NCBI RefSeq assembly: GCF_018598225.1
Contig: NZ_JAHESF010000006.1
Location: forward strand, 1 to 64,000
Direction of reading: 5' to 3'
DNA: 64,000 nt
Source: Chryseosolibacter histidinae
GTDB lineage: Bacteria; Bacteroidota; Bacteroidia; Cytophagales; Cyclobacteriaceae
Under the pieces are notes generated by a model. The model made no database searches. It saw only the letters and a list, made by a program, of their open reading frames with translations, and had not been told where the DNA came from. This document shows, in pieces, positions 33,078 through 42,357 of this stretch (its first letter is position 1; every line of letters begins with the position of its first letter). The position numbers were made by a program, and so were the translations under genes.

Positions 33078-33560
33078 TTACTTTTTTCCCAGGAAAGAAG
33101 AATACATCCACACGGCTTTTTCCTGTTCCCGGATATAGTCGCTCATGAGCGCGTTTGTTCCTTCATCCTCAGCATCTTCCGATAATTTCAGCAGCTCGCG
33201 TTCTTTGCTCAGCAGCACCTTGAATCCGCCGAGGATCCCCTCAACGGCCTTCGCTCCTTCCGAGACGCCCGTGATCTCTTTGATCTCGGCATGCTTCACA
33301 TAGTCGCTGAACGAATGAAGGGGTGTATATCCGAGTGTGAGGATCCGTTCGGCTATCTCATCGATCTTCACCAGCGCATCGGTGTAGATCTCTTCGAACT
33401 TGGCGTGAAGCTCGAAGAATTTATCGCCGCGGATGTTCCAGTGAAATCCACGGGCGTTCTGGTAGAACAACTGATAGTTGGCAAGCAGCTCGTTCAATTG
33501 TGTAGCAAGTTGCTGCGTACTTTTTACTTCCAATCCAATGTTGTTGGTGGTTTGGGCCAT
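33078..33560 (-). CDS. dps: Dps-type ferritin-like DNA protection protein
   Basis: A 160-residue protein that forms dodecamers, oxidises Fe(II) with hydrogen peroxide and stores iron, protecting DNA under starvation and oxidative stress (family knowledge). The ferroxidase ligands are in register with E. coli/Listeria Dps: H40 in GFHWNIRG, H52, E56 (usually Asp), D67 and E71 in VKIDEIAERI. The N-terminus is short and only mildly basic, so DNA binding by a tail is uncertain. The gene stands alone; the spacer to the caspase gene shows no distinct regulator site. Confidence 0.94.
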   Translation of the reverse strand: MAQTTNNIGLEVKSTQQLATQLNELLANYQLFYQNARGFHWNIRGDKFFELHAKFEEIYTDALVKIDEIAERILTLGYTPLHSFSDYVKHAEIKEITGVSEGAKAVEGILGGFKVLLSKERELLKLSEDAEDEGTNALMSDYIREQEKAVWMYSSFLGKK

Positions 33561-33708
33561 GATTTTTTTTGCTTAATTGGTTATCTAATGTAAAGAGATT
33601 TGAAATCTCCCTGCTATAACACGGCAGCTAAAAATCCTGTTCCTGAAACCGGACAAAAACTGCCGCCCGCTTTCAGACCCAAGGGAACCAAAAAAGATTG
33701 CGATTCGC

Positions 33709-35133
33709 TTACTGGAACTTGAAGTAGAACTCGCCGATGATGTTGGAGCTGTCCCACGTGTATTGCCTGTCGCCGGATAACCGCAGCACATTCATGCGCA
33801 CTTCTTTGAACACCTGCTCGATGGTGAGCCCCGGTTTGCGCAGTGCCTTCAGGAATTCCTGTGTGTAAAGTCCGTTCCTTCCGTCACCATCAGAAGCAAC
33901 GGAGCCTGGTGCGGTAGCAAAGGCTATGAAAGAACCCCGTGCCCGTTTCATTTCTGCCAGTCCGGAGCCCACAGACCGAGAGGTTGCAGGGAATGGATTA
34001 TTGCGGCAGGCGTCGAGGATCACAATGTTCATGCGTGAGTTGGAGCGCTCCATGTTGGCCAGCACCATACGTTGCACGGGGAAGCACATTCTCACAATAT
34101 CGTCCTCGAACTGCACGTTGGCGTCTACGGGAACGAGATAATTCTCATCCTGATACTGCACACCGTGGCCTGCATAGTAAAAGAGTCCCACGGTTTGATC
34201 GCGGGGACCCGTGGTAAGCTTCTCATGGAATTTGCGCATGGCCTCGCGAAGCTGCACATAGGTGGCATTGGTGAGCAACTGCACCTCAAAGTTCGATTTC
34301 CTCAGCTCGGTAGCCACATCGGTAGCATCGTTCACGGGATTCTTCAGTATGCCCACTTCTTTCGCGTAGTTGCTGTTGCCGATCACCAGCGCGTAACGTT
34401 TTTCGTCTTTGTAGGCCTCTGTCAGGGCGGGGATCATCTTCACCGCTTCTGATTGTGCCGGAGCTTGTTCCGCTGCCTGCTGTGGTTGTGCGGGCTTGTT
34501 CTGCGGTGGTGTTTTCTGGTTGTTCTGCACGATCACCTGGGGGCCTTTCTTTTCTTCGCCAGCGGCACGGTTTGTAGCGGGTTTTGTGTTGCTGGCCTTT
34601 GCTTGCGCGATGGCAGGGTTGTTCGGGTCAAGTGATGTTGCCTTGTCAAGGTCTTCCTGTGCGGCGGTGCTGTTGCCTTCGCGTGTATGGAACCCGGCGC
34701 GGTCTGCCAGGATCTGTGCTGCCACTTTCTTGTTGGATCCGGCTGCCGTGAGCGCCTCCTCATAACTTCTGGCGGCCTCCGATTTTTTATCGATCTTATC
34801 CAGGCAACGTGCTTTATACCAATGGATAACGGCTTTGTTGTAATGATCGAGCACCAGGCTTTCGTCGAGGTCAGCCAGCGCGCTCCGGTACTCCCCCTGG
34901 TGGTAGTATGATTGCCCCCTGTAATAATAGAGGTCTTCGTTCAACCGCTTGTTGTGGTCAGGATTGTTCAGGATGGATGAAAAGAGATCGACAACCGTGG
35001 CATAGTCGCCGGCCTTGAACCTGGCGATGCCTTCTTCATAGGCCTGGAAGTCTTTGTCTTTCTGTGCGATAGCCGGAAAAGATCCGGTGGTGATCATGAT
35101 CAGGAGAACATATACATGCCAACGCTTCATCAT
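33709..35133 (-). CDS. Exported TPR and caspase-like (peptidase C14) protein
   Basis: A 474-residue protein with signal peptide MMKRWHVYVLLIMITTGSFPAIAQ. Order: three to four TPR repeats (25-175), a Pro/Gln/Ala-rich linker (180-230) and a caspase-like domain (245-470) opening with KRYALVIGNSNYAKEVGILKNPVNDA. The catalytic dyad is His323 in FYYAGHGVQYQDENYLVP and Cys376 in IVILDACRNNPFP. Such metacaspase-type proteases prefer Arg/Lys sites (family knowledge). Export to the periplasm or outer surface is unusual for immune-type caspases, so an envelope or cell-cycle role is more likely. No obvious effector or toxin gene is adjacent. Confidence 0.92.
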   Translation of the reverse strand: MMKRWHVYVLLIMITTGSFPAIAQKDKDFQAYEEGIARFKAGDYATVVDLFSSILNNPDHNKRLNEDLYYYRGQSYYHQGEYRSALADLDESLVLDHYNKAVIHWYKARCLDKIDKKSEAARSYEEALTAAGSNKKVAAQILADRAGFHTREGNSTAAQEDLDKATSLDPNNPAIAQAKASNTKPATNRAAGEEKKGPQVIVQNNQKTPPQNKPAQPQQAAEQAPAQSEAVKMIPALTEAYKDEKRYALVIGNSNYAKEVGILKNPVNDATDVATELRKSNFEVQLLTNATYVQLREAMRKFHEKLTTGPRDQTVGLFYYAGHGVQYQDENYLVPVDANVQFEDDIVRMCFPVQRMVLANMERSNSRMNIVILDACRNNPFPATSRSVGSGLAEMKRARGSFIAFATAPGSVASDGDGRNGLYTQEFLKALRKPGLTIEQVFKEVRMNVLRLSGDRQYTWDSSNIIGEFYFKFQ

Positions 35134-35312
35134 AAAGGGTATAGTTTAAAAGGCCCGGGGCCAGCGTGCGGAAGTTTATACGTTGAACACGGCCTGGTGA
35201 CCTTTATACGGTGCAATAATTTCGCTCAAATTTAGTTAAAAGGATAAAATTACGCAGGACGGCACGCGGTTGCGAACGGATATGTCAAAAAATACTATTT
35301 TTAAGGCTTCTC

Positions 35313-35483
35313 ATGAGAAGAATACCGCTTTACCTGATCATCTTCGTACTCCTCCTACCCTCCTGCAGCAAGCGCTCACGCTATTCGGCCAAGGTGGTGA
35401 AGCCCAAATACCATCACTGGTGGTTCAGCAAGAAAAAAGATAAAAAAACGAAACGCACCAAGGTGGTGAAAATGAGAAGCTAG
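35313..35483 (+). CDS. 56-residue basic lipoprotein
   Basis: A short gene from ATG 35313 to TAG 35483. The product begins MRRIPLYLIIFVLLLPSCSK, a type II signal peptide with lipobox LPSC, so the mature lipoprotein starts at Cys18 and has only about 39 residues. The mature part is very basic (KVVKPKYHHWWFSKKKDKK and KRTKVV). It converges with the TetR gene; the two stops share the palindrome CTAG at 35480-35483. Similar tiny basic lipoproteins occur in Bacteroidota, but I cannot name a family. Function unknown. Confidence 0.72.
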   Translation: MRRIPLYLIIFVLLLPSCSKRSRYSAKVVKPKYHHWWFSKKKDKKTKRTKVVKMRS

Positions 35484-36109
35484 CCGAGGCCCTTCATCAG
35501 GTTGTCGAGGTTTCTCCGGAAGAACAACTTCAGAGGACTCTGCTGTGCCAGGTGTGCGGTGACGATCGATCCCAGGAAAATAGTATTAAACAGGTTGGTG
35601 ATGTCGCGGGTCGAGCTGGTCTTGGTGATCTCTTTTTTCATGATGGCATCCAGGGTGAATTTTTCCAGCATCTGGTCGAGCGAAAGGATCTCGATGCCAC
35701 TCACGTCTTCAATATCGGGGAACAGAAGTTTCTTCTCTTCGGGCTTGACGGGAAAAGGTTTTGGTGGCCTTTTGAAATCAGAAAGATAACCGATGAGGCT
35801 GAGCATGAGGCCGGGGTGATTTTCACACTCTTCGCTGAGCTTGTCGAGCAGGAAGTATACACCCTGCATGCCTTCTTTCGGTTTCTGCTTCAGCTCAACC
35901 GAGCGGCCGAGACACCAGATCCGGAAGTGGTATAACAGCACGTCTTCCTTTTGCGGGAAATATTTGAAAAACGTGACCTTGGAGATCTTCACTTTCTCGC
36001 AGATGTCTTCCACATAAATGTCGTCGAACGCTTTTTTGCCGATCAGCTTGAGTGTGTGTTCCAACACCTGAACTTTAAGTCTGGCAGCTTTTTCTTTCCT
36101 CAGGCTCAT
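35480..36109 (-). CDS. TetR/AcrR-family transcriptional regulator
   Basis: A 209-residue regulator. The N-terminal helix-turn-helix is clear: KVQVLEHTLKLIGKKAFDDIYVEDICEKV followed by KISKVTFFKYFPQKEDVLLYHF, the TetR recognition helix with F-K-Y-F. Residues 60-209 form the helical ligand and dimer domain, including a Pro-rich loop KRPPKPFPVKP. It diverges from gamma-glutamyltransferase with only 53 bp between starts, so it may control that gene or itself. Ligand unknown. Confidence 0.9.
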   Translation of the reverse strand: MSLRKEKAARLKVQVLEHTLKLIGKKAFDDIYVEDICEKVKISKVTFFKYFPQKEDVLLYHFRIWCLGRSVELKQKPKEGMQGVYFLLDKLSEECENHPGLMLSLIGYLSDFKRPPKPFPVKPEEKKLLFPDIEDVSGIEILSLDQMLEKFTLDAIMKKEITKTSSTRDITNLFNTIFLGSIVTAHLAQQSPLKLFFRRNLDNLMKGLG

Positions 36110-36140
36110 TTATTCGTGTAAAGTTTTGGACTTGAATTAA

Positions 36141-36148
36141 TACTTTTG
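36141..36148 (+). promoter_or_regulatory. -7 element TACTTTTG before ggt
   Basis: TACTTTTG matches TAnnTTTG and ends 14 bp before ATG 36163. It lies in the 53-bp divergent spacer with the TetR gene, so TetR binding here could shut both promoters (inference). Confidence 0.55.
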
Positions 36149-36162
36149 CGCCGACTTAACCA

Positions 36163-37869
36163 ATGTTCAGAATGTTAAAACGCATTTTTCCGCTTTTACT
36201 TGCCGTTGTTGTAGTTGCCTGTAAATCTTCCCTGCCCGAAGAAACCAGAACAGGGCTGATCACCGATTCAGCCATGGTGGTTTCGGCACATCCGTTGGCC
36301 TCGAAAGTAGGCGCAGACATTTTACGCCAAGGCGGTAACGCTGTAGATGCTGCCATTGCTACCCAGTTTGCCCTGGCGGTTGTTTTCCCTGCGGCAGGTA
36401 ACATTGGTGGCGGTGGATTTATGGTGTTGCGGCAGAAGGATGGAAAGATCGCAACGCTCGATTATCGTGAGATGGCGCCAGCCGCTGCCACCACAGGAAT
36501 GTACCTGGACGATCAGGGTTTTCCCATCCGCGGACTGAGCGAAAAGGGACATCACTCTTCAGGTGTTCCAGGTTCTGTAGCAGGCATGGCGGAATCGCAC
36601 GCCAGGTATGGAAAACTGCCCTGGAAAACGCTTGTGCAACCCGCCATCGACCTTGCACTGAACGGATTTATACTGACGCGTGAACAGGCCGAGTCGCTGA
36701 CCGACGTGCAAGATACCCTCCGCAAGTACAGCACCGTCGCGCCCGAGTTCCTGATGCGCGAGCAATGGAAAGAAGGCGACAGCATCTTCTGGACAGACCT
36801 GGGGCATACACTCGAGCGCATCCGTGATCTGGGTGCGGCTGGATTTTATGAAGGCAAAACCGCTGACGACATTGTGGCTGAGATGCAACGCGGCAAAGGC
36901 CTTATTACGCATGAAGACCTCAAAGCTTACAAACCGGTATGGCGCGAGCCCATCGTTGCTTCCTATAAAGAATACAAGATCATCTCCATGGCACCACCGT
37001 CCAGCGGCGGCGTTGCATTGGTGCAATTGCTCAAATCGGTTGAAGATTTTCCGATCGCCTCGTGGGGACACAATTCACAACGCACCGTCCACCTGATGAC
37101 GGAGGCTGAGCGCAGGGTGTATGCCGACCGCGCTGCGTACCTGGGCGATCCCGACTTTTTCAAGGTTCCTGTTGCGGAGCTGATCAGCGATGTTTATGTC
37201 AAGGAGAGAATGCGCTCTTTCAATGCCAGCGCCGTCACCCCCAGCAGAACGGTGAGGGCCGGAGAATTGCAGGTCAAAGAGTCGACACAGACCACACACC
37301 TCTCCGTTGTTGACCCCGATGGCAATGCCGTGGCAGTGACCACCACGTTGAACGACTGGTTCGGCTCCGCGGTAGTAGTTGCCGGCTCAGGTTTTATTCT
37401 CAACGACGAGATGGATGACTTCAGCATCAAACCGGGACAACCTAATATGTACGGTGTCATCGGCGGCGAAGCCAACAAGATCGAACCCCGCAAGCGCATG
37501 CTCAGCTCCATGACTCCAACCATCATCGAAAAAGATGGCAAGCTGGTGATGGTGGTGGGAACACCCGGTGGTTCTACGATCATCACTTCGGTATTCCAGA
37601 CGATCCTCAACGTGCTGGAGCATCAGATGGGCATGCAGCGCGCAGTATCGGCCAGGCGCATCCACAGCCAGTGGGTACCCGACGTGATCTATAATGAGAA
37701 GGGTGCATTGCTGGTAGAAGACAGCCTCGCATTGGTGCGTATGGGGCACAAGTTCGACGGCTTTTACCAGGGAGGCATCGGCCGCGTAGACGCCATCCTG
37801 GTGCTGCCCAACGGCAAGCTCGAAGCCGGCGCCGATCCGAGAGGTGATGATGCGGCAGACGGGTTTTGA
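36163..37869 (+). CDS. ggt: Gamma-glutamyltransferase, lipoprotein form
   Basis: Cleaves or transfers the gamma-glutamyl group of glutathione and related compounds in the periplasm. The 568-residue precursor has a lipobox ending at Cys20 ([13 protein letters not shown]), so it is lipid-anchored. It is processed to large and small subunits at Thr377, the nucleophile, in [22 protein letters not shown]. Other family segments: [61 protein letters not shown] and the small-subunit Gly-Gly loop [17 protein letters not shown] 36163 or 36172 may be the start. Divergent from a TetR gene. Confidence 0.96.
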   Translation: MFRMLKRIFPLLLAVVVVACKSSLPEETRTGLITDSAMVVSAHPLASKVGADILRQGGNAVDAAIATQFALAVVFPAAGNIGGGGFMVLRQKDGKIATLDYREMAPAAATTGMYLDDQGFPIRGLSEKGHHSSGVPGSVAGMAESHARYGKLPWKTLVQPAIDLALNGFILTREQAESLTDVQDTLRKYSTVAPEFLMREQWKEGDSIFWTDLGHTLERIRDLGAAGFYEGKTADDIVAEMQRGKGLITHEDLKAYKPVWREPIVASYKEYKIISMAPPSSGGVALVQLLKSVEDFPIASWGHNSQRTVHLMTEAERRVYADRAAYLGDPDFFKVPVAELISDVYVKERMRSFNASAVTPSRTVRAGELQVKESTQTTHLSVVDPDGNAVAVTTTLNDWFGSAVVVAGSGFILNDEMDDFSIKPGQPNMYGVIGGEANKIEPRKRMLSSMTPTIIEKDGKLVMVVGTPGGSTIITSVFQTILNVLEHQMGMQRAVSARRIHSQWVPDVIYNEKGALLVEDSLALVRMGHKFDGFYQGGIGRVDAILVLPNGKLEAGADPRGDDAADGF

Positions 37870-37871
37870 AA

Positions 37872-38023
37872 GGTTGCCAGTTGCCGGTTTCCGGATAGCC
37901 AGTTAAGTGAGGTGAAGCTTTCAGAACTGAACTTCGATTTAATTTTGCGCTTGAGATCATTGCACGTTCTTCTTTATAGCACTCATCCTAACCGGCAACT
38001 GGCAACTGGTAACCGGCAACCTG
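37872..38023. repeat. Heptamer-built inverted repeat, TTGCCAG/AACTGGC class
   Basis: Left arm 37872-37907 reads TTGCCAG, TTGCCGG, TTTCCGG and ends in an 8-base unit; right arm 37990-38023 reads AACCGGC, AACTGGC, AACTGGT, AACCGGC without phase break. About 80 bp separates them. It lies between ggt and the LytS-type kinase, both plus strand. Confidence 0.88.
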
Positions 38024-38143
38024 TATTCCGTCCTTCCGGAAAGGTAATCGGGGTGGATGATCACCGACATCGGCGATAATCGGTTATTTTTACAGGAATT
38101 TTCAATGCGTGCGGGCTGTTCGCACAAGTAGAATCAAGGAGCT

Positions 38144-39181
38144 GTGAAACAAAAATCAGATTGGATCTTCCGTAACCGTGTGCTGCAGCATGGGCTGTTC
38201 TGGCTGGCGCACCTGGTTTTTTATGGAACGCTGTACGGAAGTTTCATGGAGAACTATGCACAGACCTTCACCGAAGAGCTTGTGTACATGCCGGTGAAGA
38301 TGGTGCTTACCTATTTCACACTCTACCTGTTGCTTCCCAGGTTCCTGCTGCCAGGGCAATACATGACCTTCTTTCTGTGGTTCCTGCTGGCATCTTTTGT
38401 TACCGGCGTTGTTCAGCGGTATATCGCCTATACCTACATTTATCCGATCTATTACCCCGAAGCGCTGAGGGATCCGTTCTTCTATTTTCCGAAGATCATC
38501 AAAACATTCGCGGGCATGTATCCGGTAACCTTTACCGCCGTTGCCATCAAGCTGCTGAAATACTGGTATACCAACCAGAAAGCGCAGCAGATCCTGAAGC
38601 AGGAGAAGCTGCAGGCCGAGTTGAAATTCCTGAAAACACAGATCCACCCGCACTTCCTGTTCAACACCCTGAACAACCTGTATGCGCTCACGCTGAAGAA
38701 ATCAGACAAAGCGCCCGAAACGGTGCTGAAGCTGTCGGAGCTCATCAACTACATGCTCTACGAATGCAAAAGTGATGAGGTTCCGCTGAGCAAGGAGGTG
38801 AAGTTCATCCGCAATTATGCAGATATTGAAAAGATGCGTTATGGCGACAAGCTCGATATCGACATCAGGGTTACGGGCGATGTGGCCGACCAGACGATCG
38901 CCCCGCTTATTATTCTGCCCTTCGTGGAGAACTGTTTCAAACACGGTGCCAGCGAAGACCTTCAGCAGTCGTGGGTGAAAGTGACCATCGACTCGCACCC
39001 CGACCATGTGGTGATCAAGGTGGAGAACAGCAAAGCGGGCGACAACGGTCATGTGCGCGAAGAAGGCATCGGTATCCAGAACGTAAAGCGCAGGCTCGAC
39101 CTGCTGTACCCCTCGAAACACGAGCTGAAGATCATGAACGGCGCTGAAACCTTCCTGGTCATTTTATCGATAAGGATCTAA
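38144..39181 (+). CDS. LytS-type sensor histidine kinase
   Basis: A 345-residue inner-membrane kinase (His_kinase/PF06580 type). GTG start at 38144. Four membrane helices (about 14-34, 47-66, 72-92, 122-140) form the sensor; a coiled coil follows. The phospho-acceptor region is QIHPHFLFNTLNNLYALTL with His170 in PHFLFN; the HATPase part holds IAPLIILPFVENCFKHG (N box) and the G box EEGIGIQNVKRRLDLLY. Its partner regulator gene starts 20 bp downstream, so the pair is an operon. Signal unknown; there is no extracellular domain, so it probably reads the membrane. Confidence 0.94.
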   Translation: MKQKSDWIFRNRVLQHGLFWLAHLVFYGTLYGSFMENYAQTFTEELVYMPVKMVLTYFTLYLLLPRFLLPGQYMTFFLWFLLASFVTGVVQRYIAYTYIYPIYYPEALRDPFFYFPKIIKTFAGMYPVTFTAVAIKLLKYWYTNQKAQQILKQEKLQAELKFLKTQIHPHFLFNTLNNLYALTLKKSDKAPETVLKLSELINYMLYECKSDEVPLSKEVKFIRNYADIEKMRYGDKLDIDIRVTGDVADQTIAPLIILPFVENCFKHGASEDLQQSWVKVTIDSHPDHVVIKVENSKAGDNGHVREEGIGIQNVKRRLDLLYPSKHELKIMNGAETFLVILSIRI

Positions 39182-39201
39182 GAGAACGAATCATTTTTCT
39201 T

Positions 39202-39903
39202 ATGAAGTGTATCATTGTAGATGACGAGCCCCTGGCGATCGAGATCCTCGAAGCTTATGTGGCCAAGGTGGAGCAGCTCGAGCTTGCAGGCACCTTCCGG
39301 AACGCGGTCTCTGCGTTTACCTTTCTGCAACAGCATACTGTTGACCTGATCTTCCTCGACATCCAGATGCCGAAGCTGTCGGGCATCGATTTCCTGAAAA
39401 CGCTCAGGAATCCCCCGAAGGTGATCTTTACAACCGCTTTCCGCGATTACGCCATCGAAGGTTTCGATCTGGAGGTGGCAGACTACCTGCTGAAGCCTAT
39501 TCCGTTCGAACGGTTCCTCAAGGCCGTGGCCAAAGTACTGCATCAGCCGGCCGCGTCCGCCAGCCAACCACAAGCAAAGGTTGACGAGGATTATGTCTAC
39601 TTCAAGGTGGACAAGAAAATGGTAAAGACACGCATGGCGGATATACTCTACATCGAGAGCATCAAAGACTACGTGAAGGTGCGTACACCAGAGCGGGAGA
39701 TCATCACACAACAAAAGATCAGCTACCTCGAAGAAAGTTTACCCCGCGAACAGTTCATCCGCATCCACCGGTCGTTCATTGTAAACCGCGAAAAGATCGA
39801 CGCCTATTCAGCCACGGACGTAGAGATCGGCAAGTTCCACGTTCCCATCGGCAGGAATTATAAGAATGATGTGATGAAGGTGTTGGGGAAGAATGTGTTT
39901 TAG
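39202..39903 (+). CDS. LytTR-type response regulator
   Basis: A 233-residue DNA-binding regulator partner of the LytS-type kinase upstream. Receiver domain (1-118): acidic pair in IIVDDEPLAIEIL, Asp53 in LIFLDIQMPKLSG, Lys in YLLKPIPFERFLKAV. LytTR domain (about 130-233): DYVYFKVDKKMVKTRMADILYIES, IKDYVKVRTPEREIITQQ and FIRIHRSFIVN with a C-terminal PIGRNYKNDVM. Such regulators bind direct repeats upstream of few targets. A repeat-built gap separates it from the convergent OmpA-type gene. Confidence 0.95.
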   Translation: MKCIIVDDEPLAIEILEAYVAKVEQLELAGTFRNAVSAFTFLQQHTVDLIFLDIQMPKLSGIDFLKTLRNPPKVIFTTAFRDYAIEGFDLEVADYLLKPIPFERFLKAVAKVLHQPAASASQPQAKVDEDYVYFKVDKKMVKTRMADILYIESIKDYVKVRTPEREIITQQKISYLEESLPREQFIRIHRSFIVNREKIDAYSATDVEIGKFHVPIGRNYKNDVMKVLGKNVF

Positions 39904-40032
39904 TTGCCAGTTAGGAGAGAAAACTTTCACGAGTTTACTTCGATTCGTTGAAGCGCTTTGGAAATCCGGTCCACCGCTCTCGAAATTCAACGCTGTCTCT
40001 AAACCGGTAACAGGCAATTGGCAACCGGTAAC
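39903..40032. repeat. Heptamer-built inverted repeat, TTGCCAG/AACCGGT class
   Basis: A short left arm (TTGCCAGTTAG, 39903-39914) and a right arm 40002-40032 of AACCGGT, AACAGGC, AATTGGC, AACCGGT in perfect 7-base phase. It separates two convergent genes and ends 4 bp before the stop codon of the OmpA/PD40 gene. Confidence 0.82.
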
Positions 40033-40036
40033 CATT

Positions 40037-41644
40037 TCAAAACTTTTTAATCGTAAACTCCACCCTCCTATTCATCTTGCGCGATTGTTCCGTGTCGTTG
40101 CTGGCGATGGGTTTGGTACCGCCGTAGCCTTTACCGGAAATGCGTTTGGGATCCACTCCTTTTGACACGAGGTACTCTTTCACTTTGTTAACACGCTGCT
40201 GCGAAAGTTTGATGTTGTCGGTATGGATGCCGCGGTTATCCGTGTGGCCTGCCAGCTCGATCCGCACGTTGGGGTTTGATTGCAAAAAGGTCACCACCAG
40301 GTCGAGCTCCCGGTACGATTCCGGAAGGATGTCTGACTTTGTCTGGGCGAACAGCACATTCTTGAGGTTTACCGTGGTGCCTATTTCCACGGGTTGCAGC
40401 GTGAAGTTCATCTCCAGCTCGCGCATCTCGTAGGCGTTGATGTCGAGGTTCTCCATGGTGCTGATGAATCCTTGTGCTTCGATGGTCACATTGTACTGCT
40501 GCGCTGCTGGCACCAGGATGTTGTATCCTTCTGCCGATGAGGTTGCTGTCACAGGCAACGCGGGACCTGCGAAGGCGATGGTTGCCTGGATGGGCTCGCC
40601 GGTTTTCGAATTGGTGACCTTGCCATAAACCTTTACCGATTTGTCAAGGTTATCCGGCAGCGGGGCAGCGGTGGCTGTATCTGGTTTCATTTCCACCAGC
40701 GTCACCGTGGTGTCTTCGGGCAGGGAAGCCAGTGGCACCGTATCCTTTTTCACGGGGTTGCTGGTCCGGTAGAGCATCAGATTGCCATAGCCATTGCTGT
40801 TGTGGGTGCTGGTGAACATGGCGGTACCATCATCTTCAGGGGTGAGCTTGAAATACAGCTCACGGCCTTCCGAGTTCACACCCGGTCCCAGGTTCACGGG
40901 TGCAGACCAGTTTGTCCATGTGTCGTCGAGGCGTGTGGCGGAGTAAACATCGAAGCTGCCGTTGCCTTTCCTCCCATTGCTTGAGAAGTAAAGTGTTTTC
41001 AGGTCGGCGCTGATGCTCGGGCTGAGCTCCTGGAACTGGGTGTTGATCACGGGGCCCAGATTCTTTGGCTCAGACCATTTGCCATTGGTTTTGAGACTCA
41101 CATAAAGGTCGTCAACGCCATGGGTACCGTAAGTCTCTGCCGAAAAAACAAAAACGGAGCCATCGGGCGAGACCGTGCCGCATGACATGCTCGACTTGTT
41201 CTGGAAATATGTAATGGACACATTCACGGGCCGCGACCACGTATCACCCTCCCGCGTAGCGATGGATATGCCCTGTGACCTGGCGGTGTTGCCGGAAGGA
41301 TCATAATGGCCGTGGAGAAACAGCTGCTCGCCGTCGGCTGAAATACCGGCCACGGCATTATAGGCGCGGTCGTTCAGCAGGCGCCCGCCATGAACGGGTG
41401 CCGACCACTGATTGCCCGTCCACTGGGAGATCCAGATATCGCCCGGGTCCTTTTTACCACCGATGTTATCGGGGTGATTGCCGATGGTAAAGAACAGGGT
41501 TCTGCCGTCAGGACTGATCGTGGGGTTTTGCTCGTCGTAGGGGGAATTAACCAGCTGAAAAGAATTATCGGGTGATGGCTGCGCGGCCAGGAGCTCGCAA
41601 GCCAGTACAAGCGCCGGTATGAACAATAAACGCATTGACAACAA
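40037..41644 (-). CDS. OmpA-family protein with PD40 (WD40-like) propeller
   Basis: A 535-residue envelope protein. Signal region MRLLFIPALVLACELLAAQ (with the ATG three residues upstream); PD40 propeller blades (35-290), e.g. NPTISPDGRTLFFTIGNHPDNIGG and ELSPSISADLKTLYFSSNGRKGNGSFDVYSA; a carboxypeptidase-regulatory-like beta sandwich (330-405); and a C-terminal OmpA peptidoglycan-binding domain (420-535) with IELAGHTDNRG and LSQQRVNKVKEYLVSKG and NRRVEFTIKKF. The order propeller, CarboxypepD_reg, OmpA is common in Bacteroidota and in some cases belongs to gliding or type 9 secretion (PorE-like), but no such partner lies here. Anchors peptidoglycan to the outer membrane. Confidence 0.92.
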   Translation of the reverse strand: MLSMRLLFIPALVLACELLAAQPSPDNSFQLVNSPYDEQNPTISPDGRTLFFTIGNHPDNIGGKKDPGDIWISQWTGNQWSAPVHGGRLLNDRAYNAVAGISADGEQLFLHGHYDPSGNTARSQGISIATREGDTWSRPVNVSITYFQNKSSMSCGTVSPDGSVFVFSAETYGTHGVDDLYVSLKTNGKWSEPKNLGPVINTQFQELSPSISADLKTLYFSSNGRKGNGSFDVYSATRLDDTWTNWSAPVNLGPGVNSEGRELYFKLTPEDDGTAMFTSTHNSNGYGNLMLYRTSNPVKKDTVPLASLPEDTTVTLVEMKPDTATAAPLPDNLDKSVKVYGKVTNSKTGEPIQATIAFAGPALPVTATSSAEGYNILVPAAQQYNVTIEAQGFISTMENLDINAYEMRELEMNFTLQPVEIGTTVNLKNVLFAQTKSDILPESYRELDLVVTFLQSNPNVRIELAGHTDNRGIHTDNIKLSQQRVNKVKEYLVSKGVDPKRISGKGYGGTKPIASNDTEQSRKMNRRVEFTIKKF

Positions 41645-41688
41645 TTAACTTATAAATATAACTCAACTCCTCGTCTGCCAGGCGGAGA

Positions 41689-42279
41689 TCACCGGCTCAC
41701 CCAGCGGTTTCCTTTTACAGTGAAACGCCAGGGAAGTTGTGCATCTTCGCCCGCATAGTCGATCCCGATCCTGGGACTTGCTTCAATATCTTTCTTTGCA
41801 ATCTTTTTGCCAAGATCTTCGATCCAAACTTCGTCTTCCAGCAAGGATTTTCCATTGAAGCTTCGGTCAATGCCCAGGGCCCTGGATAATTTGCCCGGGC
41901 CGGAGGTAAGATGATAAGGATTGGCCAGCCTGCCCCTTCTCAGCTTCATTTCTTCAACGCCTGTGAGCGGCTCCAGGGCACGGATCAGCACGGCGTCTGC
42001 GGTGCCTGTTACATTGGTAACAACGTTAAAAAGATAGTGGATGCCATAACACAGGTAGACATAGGTAAGGCTTCCTTTTTCAAACATCACAGCATTGCGG
42101 TTGGTCTTGCGTGCCCCATAGGCGTGCGAGCCCCGCTCCTTCCAGGAATACGCTTCCGTCTCCACGATGATACCTCCCGTGACCACCCCATCCAGGTTCG
42201 TAAAAAGGCCCTTTCCAAGCAGATTTCGGGCAATCTTAACTACATCCTTTCCCTGGTAAAAATCCTCATTTAACTTCAT
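41689..42279 (-). CDS. DNA-3-methyladenine glycosylase (AAG/MPG family)
   Basis: Base-excision repair enzyme that removes alkylated purines. About 196 residues from ATG 42279 (MKLNEDFYQGKDVVKIARNLLGKGL), which fits the usual family start; an ATG seven codons upstream (42300) is an alternative. Family motifs: GGIIVETEAYSWKERGSHAYGARKTNRNAVMFEKG with the catalytic Glu in VETEAY, YVYLCYGIHYLFNVVT, VLIRALEP, LTSGPGKLSRALGI and the C-terminal PRIGIDYAGEDAQLPWRF. The gene stands alone on the minus strand between the OmpA-type gene and the DUF2911 gene. Confidence 0.95.
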   Translation of the reverse strand: MKLNEDFYQGKDVVKIARNLLGKGLFTNLDGVVTGGIIVETEAYSWKERGSHAYGARKTNRNAVMFEKGSLTYVYLCYGIHYLFNVVTNVTGTADAVLIRALEPLTGVEEMKLRRGRLANPYHLTSGPGKLSRALGIDRSFNGKSLLEDEVWIEDLGKKIAKKDIEASPRIGIDYAGEDAQLPWRFTVKGNRWVSR

Positions 42280-42309
42280 GCACTCGATTTCTGTTCTCAA
42301 AAGATTTTA

Positions 42310-42317
42310 TAAATTTG
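42310..42317 (+). promoter_or_regulatory. -7 element TAAATTTG before the DUF2911 gene
   Basis: TAAATTTG matches TAnnTTTG and lies 40 bp upstream of ATG 42358. The -33 position has TTTC, close to TTTG, at 42288-42291. Confidence 0.45.
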
Positions 42318-42357
42318 ACGCCTCATTCAATAAACGAACTAACAAATAAATTCCACC

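Noticed and set aside
33709..35133. Caspase-based phage defence locus
   Set aside because: No recognisable sensor, gasdermin or toxin gene is adjacent, and the caspase protein is exported.
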